Source: Caballeronia mineralivorans PML1(12)
Lineage (GTDB): Bacteria; Pseudomonadota; Gammaproteobacteria; Burkholderiales; Burkholderiaceae
DNA: 37,809 bases
Direction: 5' to 3'
Assembly (NCBI RefSeq): GCF_001028175.1
Contig: NZ_AEJF01000103.1
Coordinates: 1 to 37,809, forward strand
Position 1 is the stretch's first letter. Each line of letters begins with the position of its first letter. The notes beneath the pieces are model-generated. The model saw only the letters and a list, made by a program, of their open reading frames with translations. It had not been told where the DNA came from and ran no database searches. Both the position numbers and the translations under genes were made by a program. Below are positions 1 through 8,896 of this stretch, piece after piece.

Positions 1-873
1 AACGTCCGGCCTGCGCTGCAGGAGCGTTGCCGCCAGCCCGGTCGGCACATGGGGCAGGTAGTTGAACGCAACGTCCGGCGGCAGCGAGAACGACGAAGCC
101 GGCGTTCCGGTGAGCGTAGCGATCGCGTGTTCGAGCAGCGCGCGGCTCGCTTGCGTGTCGTCGGCAGCGGCACGGGCCGACGCAAGTTGCGTCTGTGCCC
201 GCGATACATCCATGCCCGAGGCAAGGCCGCCGTCGTGACGGCTCACGGTCAGCTTCAGCGCACGCTTATACGTATCGATGGTGTCGTTGAGCAGCTTGGC
301 ACGCTGGTCGAGACCGCGTAATTCGAAGTAGGTCGAAGCGAGGCTTGCCTGCAGGCTCAGGCGCAACGATTCAAGATCGTCGGCGCTGGCTTCCTCTTGC
401 GAGTGCCCGGCGCTCACCTGATTGCGCACCTTGCCCCACAGGTCGAGGTCGTAGCCAATACCGACATCGGCTGTCGCCGAGTTGTAGGTTGAGGGCTGGG
501 TCGCGCCGCGCAACGGCCGGTTATCCGACTGCCGTTGGCGCGACACATCGGCTTCCGCGCCAATGGTCGGGAACAGCCCGGAACGCGCCTCTTGCAGATA
601 AGCGCTGGCTTCGTCATGCCGTGCGACGGCCGCCGCCACGTTGGGATTGGCCGTCGCGATCCTGGTTTCCAGCCCGCTCAATACAGGATCGCGATACATG
701 GTCCACCAGCCGTCACGCGGGATACGATCGGCGGGTTTTGCCGGTTGCCACGGGCCGGCCTCCTTGAAGGTGGCAGGAGTCGCCGTGGCGGGCACCTGGT
801 AGGTGGGCGCAAACGAGCAGGCGTTCAGCACGGCGGCACAAGCTGCCGCTATCATGAGACGACGCTTACCCAT
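1..873 (-). CDS. RND efflux outer-membrane factor, NodT family (3' end outside window)
   Basis: Outer-membrane channel of a tripartite efflux pump. Translating back from the ATG at 873 gives 291 codons that run off the window edge. The N-terminus is a lipoprotein signal with lipobox LNAC (Cys19 would be lipidated), followed by a WWTMYRDPVL segment and long helical repeats such as the stretch around SLASTYFELRGLDQRA, typical of TolC/NodT-type proteins. The start overlaps the last 8 bases of the adaptor gene, so translation is probably coupled. It is the last visible gene of the pump-adaptor-channel operon. Substrate cannot be told from the sequence. Family call is strong; only the C-terminal part is unseen. 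Confidence 0.92.
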   Translation of the reverse strand, partial: MGKRRLMIAAACAAVLNACSFAPTYQVPATATPATFKEAGPWQPAKPADRIPRDGWWTMYRDPVLSGLETRIATANPNVAAAVARHDEASAYLQEARSGLFPTIGAEADVSRQRQSDNRPLRGATQPSTYNSATADVGIGYDLDLWGKVRNQVSAGHSQEEASADDLESLRLSLQASLASTYFELRGLDQRAKLLNDTIDTYKRALKLTVSRHDGGLASGMDVSRAQTQLASARAAADDTQASRALLEHAIATLTGTPASSFSLPPDVAFNYLPHVPTGLAATLLQRRPDV

Positions 874-2074
874 GCGCGTGCTCCGGCTGCCCGGTAGCCG
901 TGGTGGCTGCGGTGGCCACGGCCGTCGCGGCGCGGCGCACGAGTTCGCCTTCGGCGAGCGAGTCCGGCGGGTTGTCGACGATTCGGTCGCTCGCCGACAA
1001 TCCCGACGCAATCAGGACTTGGGTGCCGAGATCGGTCGCGATCTTCACGTTCTTCAGATGCACGTGGTTGTTCGAATCGACGACCGCAACCTGCATGTTG
1101 TCGGTGCGGAAGATCAGCGTGCTTGCCGGGACCAGCAGCGCGTTGCCGCTGTTAGGCAAGACAAAGTGCACCTGCGTGTATTCGCCCGGCAACAGGAGGC
1201 CCGATGAATTGTCCACCGACAACTGCACCAGCAACGTGCCGGACGCCGGCGTGATGGCGTCGTCTGTATCGACGAGTTTTGCGTCGAAGGTCATGCCCGG
1301 GCGTTCTGGCACGGTCAGCTTGGCCATGAGTCCCGGCTTGATCGCAGCAGCATCGCTTTGCGGCACGTTCACATAAACCCGCAAGCGGCGCGCGTCCGAG
1401 ACCGCGAACAGTTCCGGACCGGTGCCGCCGCCAGCATCGATCAATGCGCCGATATCCGTCTTGCGCGCCGTCACGATACCGTCGAACGGCGCCGTGATGC
1501 GCTTGAACGATTCAAGCGCTTCGAGGCGCGCGACGTTGGCGCGGCTGGCATCGACGGTCGCCTGCTTGGCAACCAGGTCGCTGGTCTTTTCATCGGCGTC
1601 CTGTTGCGAGACCGAGTCCTGCGTCAGCATCTGGGTCCAGCGTCGCGCCGTGGTCGCTGCGAGCTTTTCGTTCGCCACCGTATTGGCGAGGTCGGCGCGT
1701 GCCTGTTGTAGTTGCTGATCGAGATCTGGCGTGTCGATCACGCCCAGTAACTGGCCGGCTTTTACGTGCGTGCCAATGTCGGCGTACCACGTTTGCAGAT
1801 AACCGGACACGCGGGCATAGATAGGCGCATTGACGAAGGCCGCGAGCTGCCCCGGCAGTTTCAGCGCCTGTTCGGCTGCCGGCAGTTGCGGCGCGACGGT
1901 GGCAACCGTCGGCACGGCTTGCGCGTCGGTCCAGGTCGTCAGTTCACGCTCGGCACGCGAGCGGCTGATGATGCCGTCCGCCACCACGCCCGCGGCGATC
2001 AGCGCGACGATCAGACCGATCAGCTTCAGATGGCGCAAGCGCTTAGGGGAATTGATTTCAATTTCAGTGGACAT
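866..2074 (-). CDS. RND efflux periplasmic adaptor subunit (HlyD/MFP family)
   Basis: Periplasmic adaptor linking the inner-membrane pump to the outer-membrane channel. The 402-aa product has an uncleaved N-terminal membrane anchor at about residues 18-37, a barrel-sandwich segment (VSGYLQTWYADIGTHVKAGQ), an alpha-helical hairpin rich in Ala/Gln/Asp, then a second lipoyl half (ITAPFDGIVTARKTDIGALI) and a beta-barrel region. It overlaps the end of the pump gene by 11 bases and the start of the channel gene by 8 bases, which marks one operon. The C-terminus carries a His-containing tail (QPEHAHG). Length and motif order are ordinary for the family. Confidence 0.95.
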   Translation of the reverse strand: MSTEIEINSPKRLRHLKLIGLIVALIAAGVVADGIISRSRAERELTTWTDAQAVPTVATVAPQLPAAEQALKLPGQLAAFVNAPIYARVSGYLQTWYADIGTHVKAGQLLGVIDTPDLDQQLQQARADLANTVANEKLAATTARRWTQMLTQDSVSQQDADEKTSDLVAKQATVDASRANVARLEALESFKRITAPFDGIVTARKTDIGALIDAGGGTGPELFAVSDARRLRVYVNVPQSDAAAIKPGLMAKLTVPERPGMTFDAKLVDTDDAITPASGTLLVQLSVDNSSGLLLPGEYTQVHFVLPNSGNALLVPASTLIFRTDNMQVAVVDSNNHVHLKNVKIATDLGTQVLIASGLSASDRIVDNPPDSLAEGELVRRAATAVATAATTATGQPEHAHG

Positions 2075-5000
2075 GCGATTCTCCCGATCCGGAAAGGTTG
2101 TGATCCTCTTTAGCCTTGTCGTTGCGATGCACGAGGCTGAACACGACAGGTACGAACAGCAGCGTGGCGATGGTGGCGCACATCAGGCCGCCGATCACCG
2201 CGCGGCCGAGCGGGGCGTTCTGCTCGCCGCCGTCGCCGAGACCCAGCGCCATCGGCAACATGCCGATGATCATCGCGAGCGCCGTCATCAGCACCGGGCG
2301 AAAACGCGTGAAGCCGGCTTCCATCGCGGCGACCAGTGCGTTGCCGGTAATGGCCAGCCGTTCGCGCGCGAAGCTCACGACCAGGATGGAGTTGGCCGTG
2401 GCCACGCCCATGCAGAGGATGGCGCCGGTCAGCGCTGGTACGGACAGCGGCGTGTGTGTAATGAACAGCATCCAGACAATGCCCGCGAGCGCCGCTGGCA
2501 ACGCGGTCACGATGACGAAGGCATCGCTCCACGAATGGAAGTTCACGACGATCAGCAAGTAGATCAGCGCAATCGCCCCGATCAGGCCGAGGCCCAGTCC
2601 CATGAACGCACTGTTCATGGTCTGGACCTGGCCTCGCACCGTCACTTGCGAGCCCTTGGGAACATCCTTGGCGCTCTGGTGCATGAGCGTATTGATCCGT
2701 GTCGTCACAGCGCCGAGATCGCGGCCTTGCGTGGTCGCGTAGATGTCGTACAGCGGTTCGATGTTGTAGTGCGAGACAACCGCGTTGCCGACACCTCGCT
2801 TGATGGTTGCAATGCCGCCGAGAATTTGCGCTTCACCGGTCTTACCGGTGACCATCAGGTTGCCCAGGTCGTTGAGCGAGGTCATGCGGTATTGCGGCGT
2901 TTGTGCGACGACCGCATACGACACACCGTTCCTCGGATTGAGCCAGTAGGTCGGGGCCACCTGGCTCGTGCCGGAAAGGTTGGCCACTACCGAGTTCGTC
3001 ACGTCGCTCTCGGTGAGGCCCAGCTCGTCGGCGCGGGTCCGGTCGACCGAGATAGTGAATTGCGGATAGGTCGTCGCCTGCTGAATACGCGTGTCGGCAA
3101 TCCCTGGAATCAGTTGCACCTTGCGCAGGAGTTGCTGCGCATACGCGTAGTTGCCGGCTTGGTTCGGACCGGCGACCTGAATGTCGATCGGTGCCGGCGA
3201 GCCGAAGTTGAGAATCTGCGAAATGATGTCTGCCGGCAGGAACGAGAAGGTCACGCCTGGATACTCGCGTGGCAGCAACTGGCGCAATTTCTTGACGTAC
3301 CCGGCCGTTGGCGCATGGTTTTCGCCCAGCGAGATGAGGATGTCGCCGTCGGCGGGCCCCATCGTGCCGCTGTTGTTATAGGTCAGGTTGATACCGCTGT
3401 TCGGCAAGCCGATATTGTCGATGACGGAAAGCACCTGGTTCGGCGGGATGGTCCGGCGAACGGTGTTCTCGACGCGGTCGAAGAGGTTGGCCGTCTGTTC
3501 GATCCGCAAGCCTATCGGACCCCGCACGTGCAGCGCGATTTCACCCGAGTCGATGTTCGGGAAGAAGTTGCGGCCCAGATACGGCGAGAGCAGGAAGGAG
3601 GCCGCGACTACGGCCAGGAAACCGATGATGAACCGCTTGCGGTTGCTGAGCACCATCCCGAGCAGGATGCGATACACACCGCGAAAACGCTCGAACAGTT
3701 GCTCGAAGCCGCGCTGGAACCGCACCAGCGGATTTTTTGAAGGCGCGTGATGGATCGAGCCGTGCGGGTCCATGACGGCGGCGAGCTCGCCCGATGCATG
3801 ACCGCCCGACGCGTGCGGGCGCAAGAGGTATTGCGCCATCATTGGCACGAAGGTACGGGAGAGCACGAACGAGGCGATCATCGCGAAGATCACGGCCTCG
3901 GCCATGGGGACGAACAGGAAACGTGCAATGCCGTCGAGCAGCAACATGGGCACGAACACAATGCAGATACACAGCAGGGAGACCAGGGCGGGTGTCACGA
4001 TCTGCGCGGCGCCGTCGAGGATCGCGTCCCTGACAGGCTTGCCCTGTTCCAGATGCCAGTTGATATTTTCGATGGTGACGGTTGCATCGTCGACGAGAAT
4101 ACCCACCGCGAGCGCAAGCCCGCCGAGCGTCATCACGTTGAGCGTCTCGCCCATGGCTGCAAGCGCCGCGATAGCAGCCAGCACGGCGAGCGGGATGGAC
4201 GAAGCAATGATCAGCGTGGAGCGCCAACTGCCCAGGAACAACAGGATCATGAGCGAGGTCAGCGCCGCGGCAATGATGCCCTCGCGCGCCACGCCGCTGA
4301 CGGCACCCTTCACGAACACGGACTGGTCGCCCATCGTCACGAGCTTGAGGCCGGGCGGCAAGGTCTCTTGAATCAGCGGTAATTTCGCCTTGATGCCAGC
4401 GATGATGTCGAGCGTAGAGGCCGAACCGTTCTTCAGGATACTCATCAGCACGGCGCGATGGCCGTCCAGACGGACGATATTGCCTTGCGGCGGATTGCCG
4501 TCGCGAACGTGCGCTACGTTGCGGATATAGATGGTCGCGCCGTTGACCGTCTTGACCGGCAGGTTGTTGAGCTGGTCGATGGCAAGCGGGCTATTGTTAA
4601 GCGTGATGTTGTATTCGAAGTCGCCGATCTTCTCGGTCCCCGCCGGGATGATCTGGTTTTGCTGCGCCAGTGCGTTTGCTACGTCCGTCGCGGACAACCG
4701 GTCCGCCTGCAGCGCCTGCGGATTCAAGTCGATCTGAACTTCACGCGTCTTGCCGCCATAGGGAGTCGGAATGGCGACGCCCGGCACGCTCAGCAACGCG
4801 GGACGGATGAAGTTGGTTGCATAGTCGGCGAGTTTCTGCTCGTCGAGCGTGTTGCTGGTGAGCGCTATCTGAAGGACGGGTACCGTCGACGCGTTGTAGT
4901 TCAGGATCTGCGGCGGCGTGCTGCCGGGAGGCATCTGCTTGAGCACCGTCTGCGAAATCGAGGTGACTTGCGCGGTTGCCGTCCTGATGTCGACGGTCGG

Positions 5001-5294
5001 CTGGAAGAATATCTTGACGATGCCATAGCCGCGAAACGACTGCGATTCAATATGCTCGACGTCGTTGACGGTGGTTCCCAAGGTACGTTCGTAGTACGTC
5101 ACAATCCGGCCCGACATATCATCGGGCTGGAGCCCTGCGTAGTTCCAGATGACGCTGATCACAGGAATACGGATATCGGGGAAGATGTCCGTCGGCGTAC
5201 GGAGTGCCGCGAGTGGACCGATCAACACGATCAGCATCGCCAGCACGATAAACGTATAGGGCCGAGTCAAAGCTAATCGGACAATTTTCAACAT
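2064..5294 (-). CDS. RND efflux pump, inner-membrane permease
   Basis: Proton-driven inner-membrane pump of 1076 aa, the normal size for the AcrB/HAE1-like superfamily. It opens with an N-terminal membrane helix and the TPTDIFPDIRIPVISV motif, has a large periplasmic porter domain, and carries the paired proton-relay aspartates at about residues 402-403 (GILVDDATVTIEN) in TM4. A second set of helices and porter domain follows, giving the usual duplicated architecture. Promoter-proximal gene of the pump-adaptor-channel operon; two inverted repeats lie upstream at 5405-5452 and may be its operator. The C-terminus is His-rich (GESHVH), but there is no heavy-metal (CzcA/CusA) signature that I can recognise, so a drug or organic-compound substrate is more likely. 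Confidence 0.96.
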   Translation of the reverse strand: MLKIVRLALTRPYTFIVLAMLIVLIGPLAALRTPTDIFPDIRIPVISVIWNYAGLQPDDMSGRIVTYYERTLGTTVNDVEHIESQSFRGYGIVKIFFQPTVDIRTATAQVTSISQTVLKQMPPGSTPPQILNYNASTVPVLQIALTSNTLDEQKLADYATNFIRPALLSVPGVAIPTPYGGKTREVQIDLNPQALQADRLSATDVANALAQQNQIIPAGTEKIGDFEYNITLNNSPLAIDQLNNLPVKTVNGATIYIRNVAHVRDGNPPQGNIVRLDGHRAVLMSILKNGSASTLDIIAGIKAKLPLIQETLPPGLKLVTMGDQSVFVKGAVSGVAREGIIAAALTSLMILLFLGSWRSTLIIASSIPLAVLAAIAALAAMGETLNVMTLGGLALAVGILVDDATVTIENINWHLEQGKPVRDAILDGAAQIVTPALVSLLCICIVFVPMLLLDGIARFLFVPMAEAVIFAMIASFVLSRTFVPMMAQYLLRPHASGGHASGELAAVMDPHGSIHHAPSKNPLVRFQRGFEQLFERFRGVYRILLGMVLSNRKRFIIGFLAVVAASFLLSPYLGRNFFPNIDSGEIALHVRGPIGLRIEQTANLFDRVENTVRRTIPPNQVLSVIDNIGLPNSGINLTYNNSGTMGPADGDILISLGENHAPTAGYVKKLRQLLPREYPGVTFSFLPADIISQILNFGSPAPIDIQVAGPNQAGNYAYAQQLLRKVQLIPGIADTRIQQATTYPQFTISVDRTRADELGLTESDVTNSVVANLSGTSQVAPTYWLNPRNGVSYAVVAQTPQYRMTSLNDLGNLMVTGKTGEAQILGGIATIKRGVGNAVVSHYNIEPLYDIYATTQGRDLGAVTTRINTLMHQSAKDVPKGSQVTVRGQVQTMNSAFMGLGLGLIGAIALIYLLIVVNFHSWSDAFVIVTALPAALAGIVWMLFITHTPLSVPALTGAILCMGVATANSILVVSFARERLAITGNALVAAMEAGFTRFRPVLMTALAMIIGMLPMALGLGDGGEQNAPLGRAVIGGLMCATIATLLFVPVVFSLVHRNDKAKEDHNLSGSGESHVH

Positions 5295-5404
5295 TGAGAA
5301 CGGCTCCGTTCAGGGGCGCGTGGTTAGCGCAGACATAAGGGCATCGGACTATGCATCGGACCATTTGCGCAGTGAAAGCGCCGGTGTCAGTCATTCTGGA
5401 AGGG

Positions 5405-5452
5405 GCGGGTTAACACCCGCGTACGGGAAAAATGAAACTAGTTTTAGTTTCA
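5405..5452. promoter_or_regulatory. Two adjacent inverted repeats upstream of the RND operon, probable operator region
   Basis: 5405-5410 and 5415-5420 form GCGGGT-N4-ACCCGC. 5433-5440 and 5445-5452 form a perfect TGAAACTA-GTTT-TAGTTTCA. Both lie 110-160 bp upstream of the pump start and downstream of the hairpin that ends the regulator operon. The second has the size and symmetry of a TetR- or MarR-type operator. No TetR or MarR gene is adjacent; the nearest regulators are the response regulator and LysR gene upstream. Confidence 0.5.
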
Positions 5453-5477
5453 GGAGGAAAGTGGGAGCTATAAGGCT

Positions 5478-5520
5478 CGTGCGGAGCCACAAGGCGTTGT
5501 GCACCTTGTGGCTCCGCACG
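5478..5520. terminator. Perfect 17-bp stem hairpin after the response regulator gene
   Basis: Arms 5478-5494 and 5504-5520 are perfectly complementary (core GTGCGGAGCCACAAGG) with a 9-nt loop. The hairpin lies 13 bases past the stop of the response regulator and separates it from the RND operon. There is no T-run on either side, so it may act as a factor-assisted terminator or mRNA-stabilising stem rather than a classic intrinsic terminator. Confidence 0.65.
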
Positions 5521-5532
5521 GTGATGAAGAAA

Positions 5533-6207
5533 TCAGTCCAGCAAATAGCCGGAGCCGCGAATTGTGCGGATCGCCGGCCGGCCGCTGACGTCGTCCACTT
5601 TCTTTCTCAGGCGGCCGACATGAACATCGATCAGGTTGGTGCCCGGATCGAAACGGCAGCCCCACACGCCTTCGAAGATCATCGTGCGTGTGAGCACCTG
5701 GCCCACGTGACGCATCATGAATTCGAGCACGCGAAATTCAGTCGGCTGCAGGTCGAGAACACGGCCGTGAAGTGTTGCGCGGCGGCGGACGAGATTGAGT
5801 TCGAGGCCATGCACGCGCAAGACCGTTTCGTCAGATGACGGTCCGGCCTTGCGTCGAAGCAAGGCTTCCACGCGTGCGCGCATTTCATCGTGAGAGAAGG
5901 GCTTGGTGAGATAGTCGTCGCCGCCAGCCCGCAGGCCACGCACGCGGTCATCCACATGACTCATCGAACTGACAATCAGCACTGGTGTGTCGATGCCCAC
6001 GCCTCGCATGGTCGTGACAATGGTGAGGCCATCCAGGTCCGGCAACACGCGATCGAGCGTGACGATGTCAAAACCGCCACCAATGGCCTTGGCAATTCCA
6101 TCGCGGCCCGTGCGCGCGACCTGGACCGTATAGCCCGGTGCGGACAAGGCGCGCGACACTTCCTGCGCCATCAGTTCGTCGTCTTCTATGGCAAGTACTT
6201 TCGGCAT
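5533..6207 (-). CDS. OmpR/PhoB-family response regulator, no kinase partner beside it
   Basis: A 224-aa DNA-binding response regulator. The receiver domain (about 1-115) has the acidic pair D9/D10 in LAIEDDE, the phospho-acceptor D52 in TLDRVLPDLDG and the conserved lysine in LTKPFSHDE. The C-terminal winged helix (about 125-220) contains LQPTEFRVLEFMMRH and IDVHVGRLRKKVD. It sits 30 bases downstream of the LysR gene on the same strand and is followed by a strong hairpin. No histidine kinase gene is visible on either side, which is unusual because OmpR-type regulators are normally paired. It may control the downstream efflux operon, but that is inference. The start at 6207 has a GGAG about 10 bases upstream. 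Confidence 0.94.
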   Translation of the reverse strand: MPKVLAIEDDELMAQEVSRALSAPGYTVQVARTGRDGIAKAIGGGFDIVTLDRVLPDLDGLTIVTTMRGVGIDTPVLIVSSMSHVDDRVRGLRAGGDDYLTKPFSHDEMRARVEALLRRKAGPSSDETVLRVHGLELNLVRRRATLHGRVLDLQPTEFRVLEFMMRHVGQVLTRTMIFEGVWGCRFDPGTNLIDVHVGRLRKKVDDVSGRPAIRTIRGSGYLLD

Positions 6208-6237
6208 TACAACGCGCTCCAGAGTGGGGGACGCACG

Positions 6238-7161
6238 TTACGCCGCAGCGCGAAGCCCTACTGCGTTATCGGGTGCGCGGTACTGGCTCACCGAGAAGTC
6301 GATGAAATGCCGGACCTTCGCGGAGAGATAGTTGCGGCCCGTGTAGAGAATGGAAACCTGACGCACGCCACCCGCTATCTGGAACTGGCCGAGGATCGGC
6401 AGCAAGTGGCCTTTGGCGAGATCGTCCTTCACCAGTGGTGCCGGCAACAATGCGATGCCCATGTCCGCCAGCGCGGCCGAACGAACCGTTGCGCTGCTCG
6501 TGGCGTGCAGCGCGTTGCCGGTCGCTACGCGATAAACGCCGTGCTGGTCCGAGAACTCCCAATTGCGCGCGGAGCCGTCGGAAATCGACAGCAAATGATG
6601 ATGCGCGAGTGCTGTCGGATTCACCGGTGTGCCGTTCTGGGCGAGATAACCGGGCGAGGCGACCGCGACCTCCTTGAACGCTGTCAAATGACGGCACACC
6701 AATGACGAGTTGGGCAGATTGCGGTCGGCAGAAAAGCCGACGTCGAAACCGCCTTCTATTAACTCTATGGGCGAGTCGTAAGTCGTCACGTCGAAGCCAA
6801 TGCGCGGATACGCCGCGCGATATGCCGCAAGCAGATTGCTCAAGCCGCATGCCGCGTAGGTCGTCGACGCCGCTACGCGTAGCGTTCCGCTGAGATCGCG
6901 GGTCGAGCGCACGAGGCTCTCTTCAATCGTATCGAGCTGCTCGATGATCGTGCGGCAACCGTCCACGTAGGCTTGCCCCGCCTCGGTCAGCGAGAGCCGC
7001 CGGGTGGAGCGATTCAGGAGGCGCATGTTGAGGTGCGCTTCCAGCATGCTGATGCTGCGGGTGACTGCCGCGGCCGACATGCCGAGTTGCTTGGCGGCCA
7101 GGCTGAAGCTGGTGAGATCGACCACGCGAGTGAACACGCGCATTGCTTGTAGCTGATTCAT
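6238..7161 (-). CDS. LysR-family transcriptional regulator
   Basis: A 307-aa regulator. The N-terminal winged helix-turn-helix (about 1-60) has the family pattern MRVFTRVVDLTSFSLAAKQL and the second helix region LNRSTRRLSLTEAGQ. A linker and a periplasmic-binding-like effector domain (about 90-290) follow. It belongs to the CrgA/DsdC-like group often seen in Burkholderia as judged by the PASPGYLAQNGTP-type segment (AVASPGYLAQNGTP). It is transcribed away from the porin and towards the response regulator, only 30 bases ahead of it, so the two may be co-transcribed. The effector is unknown. Confidence 0.94.
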   Translation of the reverse strand: MNQLQAMRVFTRVVDLTSFSLAAKQLGMSAAAVTRSISMLEAHLNMRLLNRSTRRLSLTEAGQAYVDGCRTIIEQLDTIEESLVRSTRDLSGTLRVAASTTYAACGLSNLLAAYRAAYPRIGFDVTTYDSPIELIEGGFDVGFSADRNLPNSSLVCRHLTAFKEVAVASPGYLAQNGTPVNPTALAHHHLLSISDGSARNWEFSDQHGVYRVATGNALHATSSATVRSAALADMGIALLPAPLVKDDLAKGHLLPILGQFQIAGGVRQVSILYTGRNYLSAKVRHFIDFSVSQYRAPDNAVGLRAAA

Positions 7162-7594
7162 GACGGGCAGCCTGTATCGATTTGACTGAACGCATGATCG
7201 GCTACGCGACGTAACAAGGACGCGCCTGCTTTATTAAGTCTTTTTTAAGTTTGTTGGCTGTTCATAAGACGCCCATAAATCATCGGCGTGGCGCATTCGA
7301 TACACGCTAACCCTCACTGATGTAAATGACACAAAACCGGAACGTCGCTGAAACCTAGTACACGTCTGCGTTCACGCCGATCCGCCGGGCCTCGCTTGCA
7401 AATATTGAAAATCTGTCATTCAGTTCAGCCCCGCTGTTTGCGTGAGTGCGCTGCGTAGACTTCGATGCTCTGAGGTCAGGGCCACACTCAACGCTGCATG
7501 TCCTTGCACTCGAAGCATCGTCTGCTTCGCCCTGGTCATGCGGTGTTGTTAGCTGCGTCCTGATCCGGAACCCGTTATCTATGTGGAGTTCAAG
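7162..7594. other. Intergenic region between divergent LysR gene and porin gene
   Basis: 433 bases with no convincing gene. It must hold the promoters of both flanking genes. A relatively AT-rich stretch lies at 7230-7290 (poly-T with ACTTAA-like repeats), the best place for a promoter or LysR binding, but I could not fix clean -35/-10 boxes. Reading frames across 7355-7594 only continue the antisense of the porin gene. Confidence 0.5.
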
Positions 7595-8761
7595 ATGAAG
7601 AAAGTTTTGTTGGCTGCAACCGTTTCCAGCCTGTTCGCAGTCGCCGCGCACGCACAAAGCAGCGTCACGCTGTATGGCGTGATCGATGCCGGCGTGGTGT
7701 ACGCGAACAACGCGCACGCGCCGGGTTCGGCTTCGTCGGGTCAGTCGTGGAGTGTGGGTAGCGGCACCGTCAGTAACACGCTGTGGGGCTTGAAGGGCAG
7801 CGAGGACCTGGGCGGCGGCATGCATGCCATCTTCAAGTTGGAAGACGGCTTCAACGTGAACAATGGTGCGTTCGCACAGTCGAGTGAGCTCTTCGGCCGT
7901 CAGGCATACGTTGGTTTGCAATCGAATCAGTACGGTACGGTGACGCTCGGCAAGCAATACGATTCCACGGTCGACTACCTTGCGCCGTTGTCGGAAGCAG
8001 GCCAGGGTCTGGGCAACAATCTTGCCGCGCACCCGTTCGATAACGACAACCTGGACAATAGCTTCAGCATCAGCAACTCGGTGAAATTTGCGAGCGTCGA
8101 TTACGCCGGCTTCAAGTTCGGCGGCTTGTACGGCTTTTCGAACAAGGCGGGCGCGTTCTCGGACAACCGCGCTTACAGCGCGGGCGCGTCTTACTCCAAT
8201 GGCCCGTTGAGCATTGCTGCGTCGTACTTGCAGATCAACAACCCGGGCCAGGGCGACAACGCCAACGGCGCGGTGTCGGGATCGAATAACACGGCAACGT
8301 TCGTCGCGGCGCGTCAACGTACGTTCGGCGGTGGCGTCAACTACGCTTTTGGTCCGGCCACGGTGGGATTCGTGTACACGCATACGAAGCTCGACGGTCT
8401 CGATGCCATCAACATGGACGGCGCTTACACGTCCTTGTCGGGCAACAGCCTGCGTCTCGACAACTACGAGGTGAATACGCGCTACGCGTTGACGCCTGCA
8501 ATGAGTATCGAGGGGGCTTACACCTTCACGAACGGCTCGTTCAACACGTCTGCCGGCGACGCGAAGCCGAAATATCACCAGTTTTCGCTGCTCGCCGATT
8601 ATGACCTGAGCAAGCGTACCGACGTGTATGCGGAAGGGGTGTTTCAACACGCTTCGGGTGGCAACGGTACGGTTCTTGGCGACGCAGCTATTAACGGTCT
8701 GAGCCCGTCTTCCACCGACAAGCAAGTGGCCGTGACGGTCGGCATGCGTCATCGCTTCTAA
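7595..8761 (+). CDS. General porin, Gram-negative Burkholderia type (OmpC-like, 16-stranded trimeric)
   Basis: Outer-membrane diffusion channel of 388 aa. I chose the ATG at 7595 (MKKVLLAATVSSLFAVAAHA) because it starts a textbook signal peptide and has GGAG six bases upstream; a GTG at 7583 only adds four residues and overlaps the Shine-Dalgarno. The mature protein begins QSSVTLYGVIDAG, the standard opening of beta-proteobacterial porins, includes GSEDLGGGMHAIFKLEDGF and GRQAYVGLQSNQYGTVTLGK, and ends in VGMRHRF with the terminal Phe needed for BAM recognition. Single-gene transcription unit with its own terminator. A 465-codon antisense frame over it is a codon-bias shadow. Confidence 0.97.
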   Translation: MKKVLLAATVSSLFAVAAHAQSSVTLYGVIDAGVVYANNAHAPGSASSGQSWSVGSGTVSNTLWGLKGSEDLGGGMHAIFKLEDGFNVNNGAFAQSSELFGRQAYVGLQSNQYGTVTLGKQYDSTVDYLAPLSEAGQGLGNNLAAHPFDNDNLDNSFSISNSVKFASVDYAGFKFGGLYGFSNKAGAFSDNRAYSAGASYSNGPLSIAASYLQINNPGQGDNANGAVSGSNNTATFVAARQRTFGGGVNYAFGPATVGFVYTHTKLDGLDAINMDGAYTSLSGNSLRLDNYEVNTRYALTPAMSIEGAYTFTNGSFNTSAGDAKPKYHQFSLLADYDLSKRTDVYAEGVFQHASGGNGTVLGDAAINGLSPSSTDKQVAVTVGMRHRF

Positions 8762-8777
8762 GGTGAGTTAAGGGAAT

Positions 8778-8814
8778 GGATGCCGGGTGATTTTTATGCG
8801 GCGTCCGTTTTTTT
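8778..8814 (+). terminator. Intrinsic terminator of the porin gene
   Basis: GGATGCCG (8778-8785) pairs with CGGCGTCC (8799-8806), one position as a G-U wobble, with a 13-nt loop, followed by a run of seven T at 8808-8814. It begins 17 bases after the porin stop codon. Confidence 0.85.
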
Positions 8815-8896
8815 GGGAGGGACGGGGCTAGCAGAAGGCCTTAATAGGTGGTTCGGGGTGTGGCGGTTGGAGTTGATGCCGAGATGGTGCTTTCGG

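Noticed and set aside
1830..3740. 636-codon open frame on the plus strand
   Set aside because: It is exactly antisense to the adaptor and pump genes, whose family motifs and operon overlaps are clear. Its translation is Arg/His/Asp-rich with no recognisable domain, as expected of a GC-rich shadow.
5434..5838. Plus-strand start with AGGAGG at 5452-5457 leading into the antisense of the response regulator
   Set aside because: The ribosome-like site falls beside the palindrome by chance and the frame is antisense to the response regulator throughout.
7355..8752. 465-codon minus-strand frame over the porin
   Set aside because: Antisense to the porin gene and shaped by its codon bias; the porin has a signal peptide, ribosome site and terminator.
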